From Lampris incognitus (taxonomy: Eukaryota > Chordata > Actinopteri > Lampriformes > Lampridae): 64,000 nt of DNA. A program made the translations under genes and the position numbers. Shown here one piece after another: positions 1 to 11,394 of this stretch. The DNA lies in assembly GCF_029633865.1 (NCBI RefSeq), contig NC_079222.1:29595265-29659264 (forward strand), given 5' to 3'. Numbering within the stretch: the first letter of the stretch is position 1; each line of letters opens with the position of its first letter. The notes under the pieces were generated by a model, which saw only the letters and a program-made list of their open reading frames with translations, was not told the DNA's origin and did no database searches.

Positions 1-493
1 GCCTAAAGGGCAGTGAAAGGAACAGCTCCTTCCTATCTCCAGGCCATGGTCAAGCCCTACACCCCCGCCCGACCAGTTCACTCTGCTGCCTCGGGACGCC
101 TGGTTGCCCCGTCGCTCAGAGGCCCCTGCTGCTGATCAACCTGGTCACGGCTCTTTTCTGTCCTGGCCCCACAGTGGTGGGATGAACTCCCCACTGATGT
201 CAGGACAGCGGAGTCGCTGCCCATCTTTCGGCGCAGGTTGAAAACTCACCTCTTCAAGAACTACCACCCTGTTACTTGTTCTTAGCACTTATTGTATTCA
301 CTCATTTAAAAAAAAACAACAAAAAACTCTTTCTTGAACTTTTACTTTAGCACTGGTTCTGCTCTTAGATGCTTGTTTAGATGCACTTATGACCTCTGAT
401 GACTAGTAGTTCTCCTGATTTCCTACATTAAACTCACTTATTGTAAGTCGCTTTGGATAAAAGTGTCGGCTAAATGACTGCAATGTAATGTAA
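1..493 (+). mobile_element. L2/Maui-type LINE, 3' end
   Basis: This is the C-terminal end of a LINE reverse-transcriptase ORF followed by its 3' UTR. The peptide ending HLFKNYHPVTCS is the same as the end of the copy at 7418-7858 on the other strand. The tail (about 447-493) has the teleost L2 signature gtcgctttggataaaagtg followed by short taatg-type repeats. An in-frame stop in the ORF near 133 shows it is dead. It is cut by the window edge on the left. Confidence 0.75.
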
Positions 494-494
494 C

Positions 495-530
<36 letters not shown>
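494..530. repeat. (AAT)n microsatellite
   Basis: About twelve AAT units directly follow the L2 tail, so the tract probably grew from that tail. Confidence 0.9.
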
Positions 531-531
<1 letters not shown>

Positions 532-648
532 GCGGCCTGTCCAGGGTGTCTGCCCGCCTGCTGCCCAATGACTGCTGGGATAGGCTCCAGCTTCCCTGCG
601 ACCCTGATAGTAGGTTAAACGGTTTGGATAATGGATGGGTGGATAATG
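531..648 (+). mobile_element. SINE family A, 3' tail only
   Basis: This is the conserved 3' domain of the tRNA-headed SINE called family A here (ggcggcctgtccagggtgtc through the ggatgggtggataatg end). No tRNA-like head is present, so the copy is 5'-truncated. Confidence 0.8.
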
Positions 649-954
649 CGTTTTATTTGTGGGTGCCTTTCAGACCATTCAAGGACACCTTACAGAACAC
701 AGTTAAAAAAACAAAACAAAACAAGCAGCACTCTATCAGATAGCATAAAATCAAAACAAAGCAGGGTAGACAATAAAAACAGTTAATACAACAGATAAGT
801 ATAAAGTCATCATCTGCACAAAACTCATTGAAGCATGGATCAGACTGAATATGCCAGTTTGAAAGGGTACATTTTGAGATGGGATTTGAAGGTTGAAAGA
901 GAGATAATGTTGCGAATGTCTTGTGGGGGAGAGTTTCATAGGCAGGGGGCAGAA

Positions 955-1680
955 TGACGGAAGGCTATAGACCCCACGGTAGTCAAGCGGGCCGATGGTG
1001 TAGTGAGTTGGAGAGCAGAAGAGGATCTAAGAGTGCGGAAGGGTGTGTGGATATGAAGATATGAAGATATGAAGGAGCTGGGTTATTAAGGGCCTTAAAG
1101 GTGAGGAGCAGAATCTTGAAGTCAATACGGTATTTAACAGGGAGCCAATGGAGTTGCTGAAGAACAGGAGCGATATGATCTAGGGAAAGCGTTCTGGTAA
1201 TGATACGGGCAGCTGAATTCTGGACCAGTTGAAGTTTATGAAGAAGCTTGAGGGGAAGACCAAAGAGGATAGAATTGCAGTAGTCAATACGGGATGTAAC
1301 CAGGGTGTGAATGAGTATGGCGGTGCTGTTAGGTGTAAGTGACGGCCGAAGACGATTAATATTGCATAGGTGGAAGTATGCAGACCGAGTAATATTGTTG
1401 ATGTGAGCTTCAAAAGATAATGTGCTGTCCAAAAATGACACCAAGACTCTTAACCTGAGGTGATGGAGGAACTATAGAATTGTCAATAGTTAGGGAAAGA
1501 CTATCAGGTTAAGCCAAAGTAGATTTAGTACCTACTAAGACGACCTCAGTTTTATCACTCTTAAGTTTGAGGAAGTGGTATGAAAAGCAGAATTTAATTT
1601 CTAGTAAGCAGTCAGAAAGGGAAGTGGGTGGAAGAGTGGAGGTAGGCTTGGTGGATAGATATAGCTGGGTGTCATTCACG
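955..1680 (-). mobile_element. CR1/L2/Rex1-group LINE, RT C-terminal remnant
   Basis: The minus strand encodes a reverse-transcriptase C-terminal region with the motifs [14 protein letters not shown] and [21 protein letters not shown]. These are typical of CR1/L2/Rex1-group LINEs. Stops and frame changes break the ORF and the 5' part is missing. Which clade of this group it belongs to cannot be settled by eye. Confidence 0.75.
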
Positions 1681-1689
1681 TAGCAGTGA

Positions 1690-2711
1690 AATTGAATGGC
1701 AGATTTCCTGAAAATGTAGACAAGAGGTAATAGGTAAATAATAAATGGACACCGGTAGTAAAAGGAAAGGACTGTGATCTCAATTTTTTAAGTTGGAAAC
1801 TCATTTCAGCCGCTTGTATCCGCGACCTCACCACTTCGATCACTACCCAAAGCTCATGACCATAGGTGAGGGTTGGAACGAAGATCGACTGGTAAACAAC
1901 GGTCCGGTACAACATCCGTATTACTGCTGATGCTGCACCAATCCGCCTGTCAATCTCACGCTGCATCCTACCCTCACTCTTGTACAACAACCCGAGATAC
2001 TTGAACTCCTTCACTTGGGGCAACAAATCAACCCCAAGCTGGAGGGAGCAATCCACCATTTTCCGGTAGAGAACTATGCCCTCAGACTTGAAGGTGCTAA
2101 CTGTCATCCCGGCCATTTCACAGTCAGCTGCAAACTGCCCCTGGAGGTCGCGTTCTGATGAAGCCAACAAAACTACATCATCTGCAAAGAGCAGGGATGC
2201 AATTCCGAGGTTCCCAAAATAGACTCACTCGTCACCTTGAGATCCTGTCTATGAATATCACAAACAGAATCGGAGACAAGACACATCCTTGGAGGAGTCC
2301 GACACCCACCGAAAACGTGTTTGACTTTGTGGCGAGAATTCAGACACAGCTCTCACTTTGCTTTTACAAGGACCGGATGGCTTGTAGCAATTGCCCCAGT
2401 ATCCCATACTCCCGCAGTACCCCCCACAGAGTGCCCCAGGGTACACGATCTTAAGCCTTCTTCAAGTGCAAAAAACACATGTAGACTGGCTGGTCAAACT
2501 CCCATGCCTCTCTCAGCACTTTCGCAAGGGTAAAGAGTTGGTCCGTCGTTCCACTGCCAGGACGGAATCCACGTCGTTCCTCCTGGATCCGAGATTTGAC
2601 AATCGGTCGGAGCGTCCTTTCCAGCACCCTAGGGTAGTCTTTCCCAGGGAGGCTGACCAGTGTGATGCCCCGATAATTGGAGCACACCCTCCGGTTGGGC
2701 TGCAATATCAT
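1690..2711 (-). mobile_element. RTE-like LINE fragment (RT domain)
   Basis: On the minus strand the segment 2451-2711 carries the RT motif NYRGITLVSLPGK and the GFRPGSGTTDQLFTL block. The segment 1676-2170 carries the later part, with VKEFKYLGLLYKSEG and PTLTYGHELWVV. Order and orientation fit one LINE copy. Frameshifts and lost stretches, including the catalytic box, make it non-functional. The same LINE type supplies the endonuclease fragment at 25312-26340. Confidence 0.75.
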
Positions 2712-3865
2712 AGAAATCTAAATTTTTGGAAAAACTCACAAAAGCTGAAATTCTAAATAATTTACACTGGATGTTGCCTATCCATAGATTGGAGCATGCA
2801 TGTCCCAGAGGAAGTTGCGCCTGTTCAGAAGGTTAATGTTTTGCCATTGAGCTGATTATATCTGCCCCCAGTAACTGAAATTAATTCCAATAAGTTACCA
2901 GTAAAATGTTACTGGTAACATTGTTACTGTTACTCCTGTTTATAACAAACCAAATTTCCCCAAAATCGGTTCAGAATTAAGAAAGCTACAGTTGCTTTTT
3001 TCCCTTCCTTTTAGTGAAGTCTGCATCTTTCAATACACATTGTATTTGTTTATTAGTGGATATTGGGTGCCCCAATATGGCGACCAAGCAAATGCATAGC
3101 AGCGACATACAGCAGCGGCCAATGAGTTACGGCTGGCTGTCTCGATGAACCCTTCCGGAATCCATAGAGATTGCATTGCAGCGCCTGCAGTTCGACAAAA
3201 TAAAAAAATAACATGAAAGCCTATCAGAGCGATCTGGGCGATTTTCAACAAGACGGAAATTGCCCAAAACGGGCAGAGGCAGGACAAACAGTCTAGAACT
3301 GTCACAGCTAGTGTAAAACTGTGGTAGAATGTGATGGAAAAAAATGCCTTCTCCCTTTCCCCTTTCGGCCTTAAGGAACAAACCGCCTGAGTACACTTGT
3401 CCAAACTGAGATTACTGTTGAAAAACCGCCAATATTTCTACTATGTGAGGTAAGGTTCTCGGATTATGGGTCAATTGTAATGGCAAACCTGTGCTGTCCG
3501 GACTGGTGACGAGAACTTTTGATTAATTTGCATGTGGCTGCAGAAAATTGTGAGATCCAGTTTTGAGGGTTTGGGTTTCATTGTTGGTATATCTGAGGGT
3601 CATCTGCAAAACAATTATATGCAGATGACATAATGAACATGGGTCAACATAGAAACACGGGTCATCTTTCCTTAAAGAAAATAGGCAGAGATTCTGTACA
3701 GGTCCATGGCACGTTATGTTTTAGCAGCCTATTTGAATGTGACGTCATCTTTCTTGCTGTCATAATTCGTTCCCCGATCTCTTCTGTTGAAAATATATAA
3801 TATTGGTACATTCTGCTTGCTAATTAATGTTAACAACTAAAATGTTAAGAAATCAAAGCTTGGGG
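2712..3865. other. No gene recognised
   Basis: Mixed-composition sequence without a convincing ORF, RNA gene or repeat that I can name. The open frames around 3030-3404 show no recognisable motif. Confidence 0.4.
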
Positions 3866-3980
3866 GCAACCGGGTAGCGTAGCGGTCTACCCCGTTGCCT
3901 ACCAACACGGGTATCGCCGGTTCGAATTCCCATGTTATCTCCAGCTTGGTCGGGCGTCCCTACAGAAACAATTATCCGTG
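3866..3980 (+). mobile_element. SINE family B, 5' head fragment
   Basis: A tRNA-like head with an A-box-like gtagcgtagcggtc and a B-box ggttcgaattcc, followed by ttggtcgggcgtccctacag, as in the other family B copies. The copy stops abruptly where LINE sequence begins. Confidence 0.75.
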
Positions 3981-4610
3981 TCTAAAATTGCTTAACACCA
4001 CAATCGGGAGAATCTCTGTCAAAGAATTATATCCATTTTCATCAAACAAAAACGAATTTTACAATATTTCTGCAAAGATGAAGCTGAAAAACAGAGGAAA
4101 AAATTCTTTACGACTCCAGTTTAAGTGCACTTTAAACCTCTCAGTAGAATATACCCTTCTGGAGAAATTTTAAGACATCGATTTGGTTTAGACTGTAACA
4201 ACTGCTCATTTTGCAATGAACACATTGAAACAACAGAACATATGTTTTATGAATATCAGTTTGCTCGTGCCTTTTGGAAAGATCTGCATTGCTGGTTGTT
4301 TCCTAAATTTGACAATTTCTCTGAACTAAAATAAGATGATGAGATTTTTGGTATGCTTGTGAAAGATGGAACACATGGTTTGGCAATTAACACAATTATT
4401 ATTCTTGGAAAGTGCTTTTCACATCAGAACATATTCCTGAAAACACAGCTAAACTTAGGCATATTTCATAGGGAACTGTGTCATTAATTCGCATCACTGA
4501 GGTTAATGGAGAAGAATGCTATGGAACTCTCTGACTTGATAGAAGAACTTCAACTTGCAGAAAACCCCTTGGACTCTCCTCCCTTTCATTTATGTATTTA
4601 AATTTTTTTT
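3981..4610 (+). mobile_element. L1/Tx1-type LINE C-terminal remnant
   Basis: Two overlapping frames encode a cysteine-rich C-terminal segment, with CNNCSFCNEHIETTEHMF followed by a FWKDLHCWLFPKF stretch. This resembles the CCHC-like tail of L1/Tx1-group reverse transcriptases. One frameshift near 4170 splits it, and only the last part of ORF2 remains. Confidence 0.6.
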
Positions 4611-4612
4611 TA

Positions 4613-4672
4613 AAATGGCCCTGTCCGCGGGTGGGAAGCCGGGTGTGGGTATTTGTCCTGGTCCAGCGCCGT
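4613..4672 (+). mobile_element. SINE family B internal fragment
   Basis: A short match to the middle of family B (tgtccgcgggtgggaagccg, then tgtgggtatttgtcctgg). Both flanks diverge. Confidence 0.5.
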
Positions 4673-5209
4673 GTATAGAGAGAGTCTGGCCATCCTTTGA
4701 TCTTTGTAACACACGCTGTGATTGGCTGAGAGCATGTCACGTGCTTGACAGGCGCCATGTTGCCTACCAACGTCTGGCTCTGTCATCATGACGTTTCAAT
4801 AATTTTTCGTGCGTTTTCGGCCCATTTCTTGCCGATTTGTAGCAGTTGAAGGAGAAATGGTGTGTTCCGTTCGGCCAGGATAAGGCCGTACGATGCATCG
4901 ATTTCCACAGGATGCACAAAGGAGGGCAGTTAGGACCGTTAAGATTCACCGGCTGGGCTGGTCCCCCTCAGCATATTCCTACTTGTGCTCGGAGGGTTCA
5001 TTTCAGTGTTTACCATTTTTCGATAAACTGACTTCCATAGTTCGTATAGGAAAATAAAATGAGCAGGGGCCTCTGCTCAGTGCCTGCGACAGTGTTATGA
5101 CCACTGGTGGGTTTCTTCCTGATCTCATCACCTTCATCATGGACTGAAAAAGTGAAACACGTTATTATAGCCTCTGCTCTTGATCTGGTGTTAAACCACC
5201 TACTCTGAT

Positions 5210-5335
5210 CACTGGTACTCAATGATAAAAAAAAAATGTCTGGTTCTCTGAACTGGCTTGAAATGATGGGAAAATCCATAATTTCTGGAACCCTAAGTAC
5301 TGGTACTGAATGATGTAAAATACATAAAGGGCCTA
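5210..5335. repeat. Diverged ~45-bp minisatellite, block 1
   Basis: About two to three diverged units of a repeat with the core tactgaatgatg...aaatacataa...tttctgg. Related units recur at 10252-10465, beyond the RTE-like LINE. Confidence 0.55.
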
Positions 5336-5351
5336 TCAAAATTAGTTACGC

Positions 5352-5381
5352 AGTGGTGTGGCCTTAAAAGGCCAAACCACT
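5352..5381. repeat. Short hairpin
   Basis: Inverted arms agtggtgtggcctt and aaggccaaaccact are complementary except for one mismatch, with a two-base loop. Confidence 0.7.
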
Positions 5382-5510
5382 TTTTCGATAGCTTCAATAT
5401 GTTGTCTAAATTTTTAATCTGATAAATTCTTGTTTCCTCTAATTTGGGGTCAAAATCTAGTAATAGAAACAGAGTGATTCATTCATGGTACATTACAACC
5501 ACAAAACAGG

Positions 5511-5661
5511 GTAAGCTGTGAGCCTAATTTTGCCATGTGACCAATTAATAAGGTGACAGACACATGTTAAATTCTTATTTATCAGTAGTCAAATGTGAGA
5601 CGACTTTCGGTCAGTTACCTCATTAAGCTGGTCACATGACATAGCAAGGCTTATAGCTTAC
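5511..5661. repeat. Imperfect fold-back (inverted arms ~48 bp)
   Basis: Arms 5511-5557 and 5614-5661 are imperfect reverse complements. Shared blocks are gtaagct, agcct, catgtgacca, aat and ggt. They flank a ~56-bp loop. This looks like a small MITE-type remnant of unknown family. Confidence 0.55.
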
Positions 5662-6977
5662 CTTATTATATGGAGTGTTTCCATCGTCCCCCTGATTTCT
5701 ATTACTGCACTTGATCTGTGACCCCGGACTTAAAGGAACATGAATTTATTAGATTAAAGAATTGAGACAACATTTTGACACTATTCAGAAAGGGTTTTGT
5801 GCTTTTCTGAGGCTGTCATTAGCATTTTTAAGACTTGCATACCACTGCATAAATACTTTTGAGAGGCACTGTAAATTCTGGTGTGTCGAAATTACAGTGC
5901 TACTGTTGGGCGAAGGAGAAGGAGAGGGGGAAGGTATGTCCAGAGGCAGCGAGAGAGGAGGAAGGGTAGGCGTGTGGAGGTGAGAGTTGGGACTTTGAAT
6001 GTTGGCACTATGACTGGTAAAGGGAGAGAGCTGGCTGATATGATGGAGAGAAGGAAGGTACATATACTGTGTGTGCAAGAGACCGGGTGGAAGGGGAGCA
6101 AGGCCAGGAGTATCGGAGGTGGGTTCCAACTCTTCTACCATGGTGCGAATGGGAGGAGAAATGGGGTAGGGGTCATTCTGAAGGAAGAGTATGTCAAGAG
6201 CGTGCTGGAGGTGAAGAGAGTGTCAGATAGAGTGATGAGTATGAAGCTGGAAATCGAAGGTGTATTGCTGAATGTTATCAGCGCATATGCCCCACAAGTT
6301 GGGTGTGAGATGGATGAAAAAGAAGAATTCTGGAGTGAGTTGGACGACATGGTGGAGAGGGTACCCAAGGAGGAGAGAGTGGTGATTGGAGTGGACTTCA
6401 ATGGGCATGTTGGTGAAGGGAACAGAGGTGATGAGGAGGTGATGGTGTCAAGGAGAGAAATGTGGAAGGACAGATGGTGGTGGATTATGCGAAAAGGATG
6501 GAAATGGCTGTGGTGAATACATATTTCAAGAAGAAGGAGGAACACAGGGTGACGTACACGAGTGGAGGAAAGTGCACACAGGTGGACTATATCTTATGTA
6601 GAAGGCGCCATCTAAAAGGGATTGGAGACTGCAAGGTGGTGACAGGGGAGATCGTAGCTAGGCAGCATCGGATGGTGGTCTGTAGGATGACTTTGGAGAC
6701 CAAGAAGAGGAAACGAGTGACGGCAGAGCCGAATATCAAATGGTGGAAGTTGAAGAAGGAAGACTGTTGTGTGGAGTTCAGGCAGGAGTTAAGACAGGCA
6801 CTGGGTGGTAGTGAACATTGTCGGATGGCTGGGCAACCACTGCAGAAATAGTGAGGGAGACAGCTAGGACGGTTCTTGGTGTGTCATCAGGACAGAGGAA
6901 GGAAGACAAAGAGACTTGGTGGTGGAATGAGGAAGTACAGCAAATAATACAGAAGAAGCGGTTGGCAAAGAAGAAGT

Positions 6978-8206
6978 CGAGTCAAGGCAAGGCAATTTTA
7001 TTTGTATAGCCCAATATCACAAATTACAAATTTGCCCCAGTGGGCTTAACAGCAGCACAACATCCTGTCCGTAGACCCTCTCACCGGATAAGGAACAACT
7101 CCCTAAAAAAAATAACGCTTTAACAAGGAGAAAAAATAGGACGGAACCTTAGGGAGCGCAACAGAGGAGAGATCTCTCTCCCAAGACGGACGACATGCAT
7201 TACATTACATTACAGTCATTTAGCCGACGCTTTTATCCAGAGCGACTTACAATAAGTTCATTTAACGTAGGAAATCAGGAGAACTACTAGTCATCAGAGG
7301 TCATAAGTGCATCTAAACAAGCGTCTAAGAGCAAAACCAGTGCTAAAGTAAAAGCGCAAGAAAGAGATTTTTTGTTGTTGTTGAAATGAGTGAATACATG
7401 AGCGAATACAATAAGTGCTAAGAACAAGTAACAGGGTGGTAGTTCTTGAAGAGATGAGTTTTCAACCTGCGCCGAAAGATAGGCAGCGACTCCGCTGTCC
7501 TGACATCAGTGGGGAGTTCATCCCACCACTGTGGGGCCAGGACAGAAAAGAGCCATGACCGGGTCCATCCGCAGCAGGGGCCTCTGAGCGACGGGGCAAC
7601 CAGGCGTCCCGAGGCAGCAGAGCGAAGTGGTCGGGCGGGGGTGTAGGGCTTGACCATGACCTGGAGATAGGAAGGCGCTGTTCCCTTCACTGCCCTGTAG
7701 GCTAGCACCAGAGTCTTAAACTGGATGCGAGCAGGAACTGGGAGCCAGTGCAGGGACATGAGAAGGGGAGTTGTGTGGGAGAACTTAGGGCGGTTGAACA
7801 CCAGACCAGCTGCAGCTTTCTGAACAAGCTCCAGAGGTCTGATGGCGGACGCCGGCAAGGAGGGAGTCGCCGTAGTCCAGCCGGGAGATGAGCAGAGCCT
7901 GGATGAGCACCTGTGCCGTCTCGTCGGTGAGGAATGGGCGAATCCTCCTCATGTTATAGAGGAGAAATATGCAGGAGCGAGCGACCGATGCAACGTTTTC
8001 AGCAAACGACAGTTGGTCGTCCAGGATCCCACCCAGATTCCTCACAGTCCGAGTTGGCGTCACCACGGTGTTGTCAATGGTGATGGCCAGGTCTCGGTGC
8101 GGGCAACCTTTCCCCGGGAGGAACAATGGAAGTTGTGTTTACACAATTTACACAATACAACTTTGAAAGAGGATAGACAGAATTACAGTGGACTTATAAC
8201 ATTTAT
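6978..8206 (-). mobile_element. Rex1-like LINE 3' fragment nested in copy A
   Basis: The insertion is flanked by an 8-bp duplication, gaagaagt, at 6970-6977 and 8207-8214. Its two outer parts (6980-7198 and 8128-8206) match the reverse complement of the 3' region of the element at 35395-36546. They include the tail ttttatttgtatagcccaat. The middle (7199-8127) is a separate L2 insertion. Confidence 0.75.
7199..8127 (-). mobile_element. L2/Maui-type LINE nested in Rex1-like fragment
   Basis: The minus strand encodes the RT C-terminus (LHWLPVPARIQFKTLVLAYR, then the HLFKNYHPVTCS end, 7418-7858). An upstream block at 7785-8126 contains RTVRNLGGILDDQLSFAENV. The 3' tail at 7199-7260 has the L2 signature (gacgcttttatccagagcga, reverse complement). 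It is 5'-truncated at about 8127, and a frameshift near 7800-7850 separates the two blocks. Confidence 0.75.
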
Positions 8207-8484
8207 GAAGAAGTGGGATAATCAGAAAGTAGACAGGAGTACAAGGAGACGCAGCGTAAAGCGGAGAGAGAGGCGGCAAAGGCAAAGGAAAAGGCGTATG
8301 GTGAGTTGTATGAGGGGTTAGACACTAAGGAAGGAGAAAAGGACTTGTACCGATTGGCTAGACAGAGGGACCGAGGATGTGCAGCAAGTTAGGGCGATCA
8401 AGGATAGAAATGGAAATGTGCTGACAAGCGAGGAGAGTGTGCTGAGAAGGTGGAAGGAATACTTTGAGGGGCTGATGAATGAAG

Positions 8485-8681
<197 letters not shown>

Positions 8682-10210
8682 TGGATGATTTGGGAATAAT
8701 GAATCAGGAAGTGCAATGGATTAGCAAGGATGAAGTGAGGACAGCCACGAAGAGGACGAAGAGTGGAAAGGCAGTTGGTCCTGATGACATACCTGTAGAG
8801 GCTTGGAGATGTTTAGGGGAGATGGCAGTGTTTTTTTTTTAAAAAAAACTAGATTGTTTAACACAATCTTGGACAGTGAGAGGATGCCTGAGGAGTGGAG
8901 AAGAATTTTACTGATACCGATTTTCAAGAGCAAGGGCGACGTGCAGAACTGTAACAACTACAGAGGTATAAAGTTGATCAGCCACAGCATGAAGATATGG
9001 GAAAGAGTAATAGAAGCTAGGTGAAGAGGAGAGGTGATGATCAGCGAGCAGCAGTATGGTTTCATGCCACGAAAGAGCACCACAGATGTGATGTTTGCTT
9101 TGAGAATGTTGATGGAGAAGTATAGAGAAGGCCAGAAGGAGTTGCATTGTGTCTTTGTGGATTTAGATATGCATATGACCGGGTGCCGAGAGAGGAGGTG
9201 TGGTATTGTATGAAGAAGTCGGGAGTTGCAGAGAAGTAGTATGTAGGAGTGGTGCAGGATATGTATGAGGGAAGTGTGACGATGGTGAGGTGTGTGGTTG
9301 GAATGACAGATGGGTTCAGGTGGAGGTGGGATTACATCAAGGATCGGCTCTGAGCCCTTTCTTGTTTGCTGTGGTGATGGACAGGTTGACGGACAAGATC
9401 AGGGAGGAGTCGCCGTGGTCTATGATGTTTGCGAATGACATTGTGATCTGTAGCGAGAGTAGGGTGCAGCTTGAGGAGAGCCTGGAGAGGTGGAGGTATG
9501 CACTGGAGAGAAGAGGAATGAAAGTCAGTAGGAGCAAGACGAAATGCCTATGCGTGAATGAGAGGGAGGACATTGGAAGTTGTCAGGATGCAAGGAGTAG
9601 AGTTGACAAAGGCGTATGAGTTTAAATACTTGGGGTCAACGGTCCAAAGTAACAGGGAGTGCAGAAGAGAGGTGAAGAAGAGAGTGCAGGCAGGGTGGAG
9701 AGGGTGGAGAAGAGTGTCAGCAGTGATTTGCGACAGAAGGGTACCAGCAAGAGGTAAAGAGAAGGTTTATAAGATGGATGTGAGACCAGCTATGTTATAT
9801 GGTTTGGAGACAGTGGCACTGACGAAAAGACAGGAGGCAGAGCTGGAGGTGGCAGAGTTGAAGAGGCTAAGATTTTCATTGGGAATGGCGAAGAAGGACA
9901 CGATTAGGCACGATTATATTAGAGGGACCGCTCAAGTTGGACGGTTTGGAGACAAAGCAAGAGAGGCAAGATTGAGATGGTTTTGACATGTGTGGAGGAG
10001 AGACGCTGGGTATATTGGGAGAAGGGTCTTGAATATGGAGCTACCAGGGAAGAGGAAAAGAGGAAGGCCAAAGAGGAGGTTTATGGATGTGGTGAGGGAA
10101 GACATGCAGGTGGCAGGTGTGTCAGAAGAAGATGCAGAAAACAGGAAGAAATGGAAACGGATGATCTGCTGTGGCGACCCCTAACGGGAGCAGCCGAAAG
10201 TAGCAGCAGC

Positions 10211-10247
<37 letters not shown>

Positions 10248-10251
10248 CAAT

Positions 10252-10470
10252 TTCTGGTGCGTACTGGTATTGAATGATGGAAAAGACATAATTTCTGGTA
10301 CTCTGACTACTGATAATAAGTGATGCAAAATACAAAATTGTCGATACTCTGAATACTTGACTGAATATTGTAAAATTCAAAATTAATGATATTCTTTGGT
10401 ACTCAACGATACAATATACATAATGTCTGGTATTCTTAATAAGGTGGAATGATGCAAAATACATTGTGCA
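10252..10470. repeat. Diverged ~45-bp minisatellite, block 2
   Basis: About five diverged tandem units of 41-46 bp, each built around tttctggtactctga...tgaatgatg.aaaatacataa. It starts directly after the LINE copy A tail. Related to block 1 at 5210-5335. Confidence 0.65.
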
Positions 10471-11149
10471 TCATTACATCTTAAATTGTGTATGGAAAAT
10501 ACCACAATCTCTGATTTCCACAATGACATGTGCTATATGACTGATACATGGCAGAAGGTGTGACTGAGCTGTTGGGCTCAACTGGCCAGACTGGTTATGT
10601 AATCTACCTTTGATGGTGGGGTGTGAGTTGATAAGCAGTTCACAACCAACCATTAAAACACACAGCAACCCACATGCAGTCCACAAACTGGGTGGGGCCC
10701 ATGAGAAGCTATTGGTTGTGTTCTGTCAACAATCAAAATCAAATCTGTAAGCAAGCAGAGCTATTTAATTTCCTTGACATCTCTTACTCTTTATTTCTTA
10801 AACAGAAACATGCACTTCTCATGGATTACAATGAAAATTAATTTTTCGTTCTTAAAGATCCTCACTAAACCAGTGTATTATGATTCCTTATACAAATTTC
10901 ATGGAAATCCACCAACATTTGTTAAAGTCATGGGTCTATGGAGCTTGACCAATCAAGTGCCAGCTGACCTACTTACACTGTTTGAATATCATAATATTTG
11001 AATATCTCTGTTTTCCCTTATTTCTTTGAAAGTGCAACTTGAGAGATCATGAAGTGAGCACGATTTTGAATAGCGCACGCATGGGGCTGCCTACCAGTTG
11101 GTAGGCAATATGGCGCCTGTGTAGCCAGTTGGCCAGACTCTCTATATAC
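10471..11149. other. No gene recognised
   Basis: AT-rich sequence without convincing coding potential or a repeat I can name. The frame at 10774-11001 has no recognisable motif. Confidence 0.35.
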
Positions 11150-11330
11150 ACGGCGCTGTCCTTGTCACTGCATTAGCACTTTCTCTGGTCGGTTGGGGAG
11201 CCTATTCAGGGGGATGGGGAACTGGGGGGAATAGCGTGATCCTCCCATGTGCTATGTCCCCCTGGCGAAGTTCCTCACTGTCAGTCAAGTCAATTTTATT
11301 TGTATAGCCCATCGTCATCATCCTGCGACC
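11150..11330 (+). mobile_element. SINE family B 3' half plus Rex1-like tail scrap
   Basis: Positions 11155-11283 match family B from its gctgcattagcgcc-like segment to cctcactgtcag. Immediately after, gtcaagtcaattttatttgt (11285-11310) matches the Rex1-like 3' tail in reverse orientation. Confidence 0.65.
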
Positions 11331-11394
11331 GCAGTCGAGCATGCATTGACAACGTCACGCCAGTATTCTCTGTTTCCGATATGATTTGGTAGGT

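Noticed and set aside
5881..6516. Host endonuclease/craniofacial-development-like gene
   Set aside because: It is the endonuclease domain of an RTE-like LINE; the matching RT follows downstream and a second copy lies at 16527-19647.
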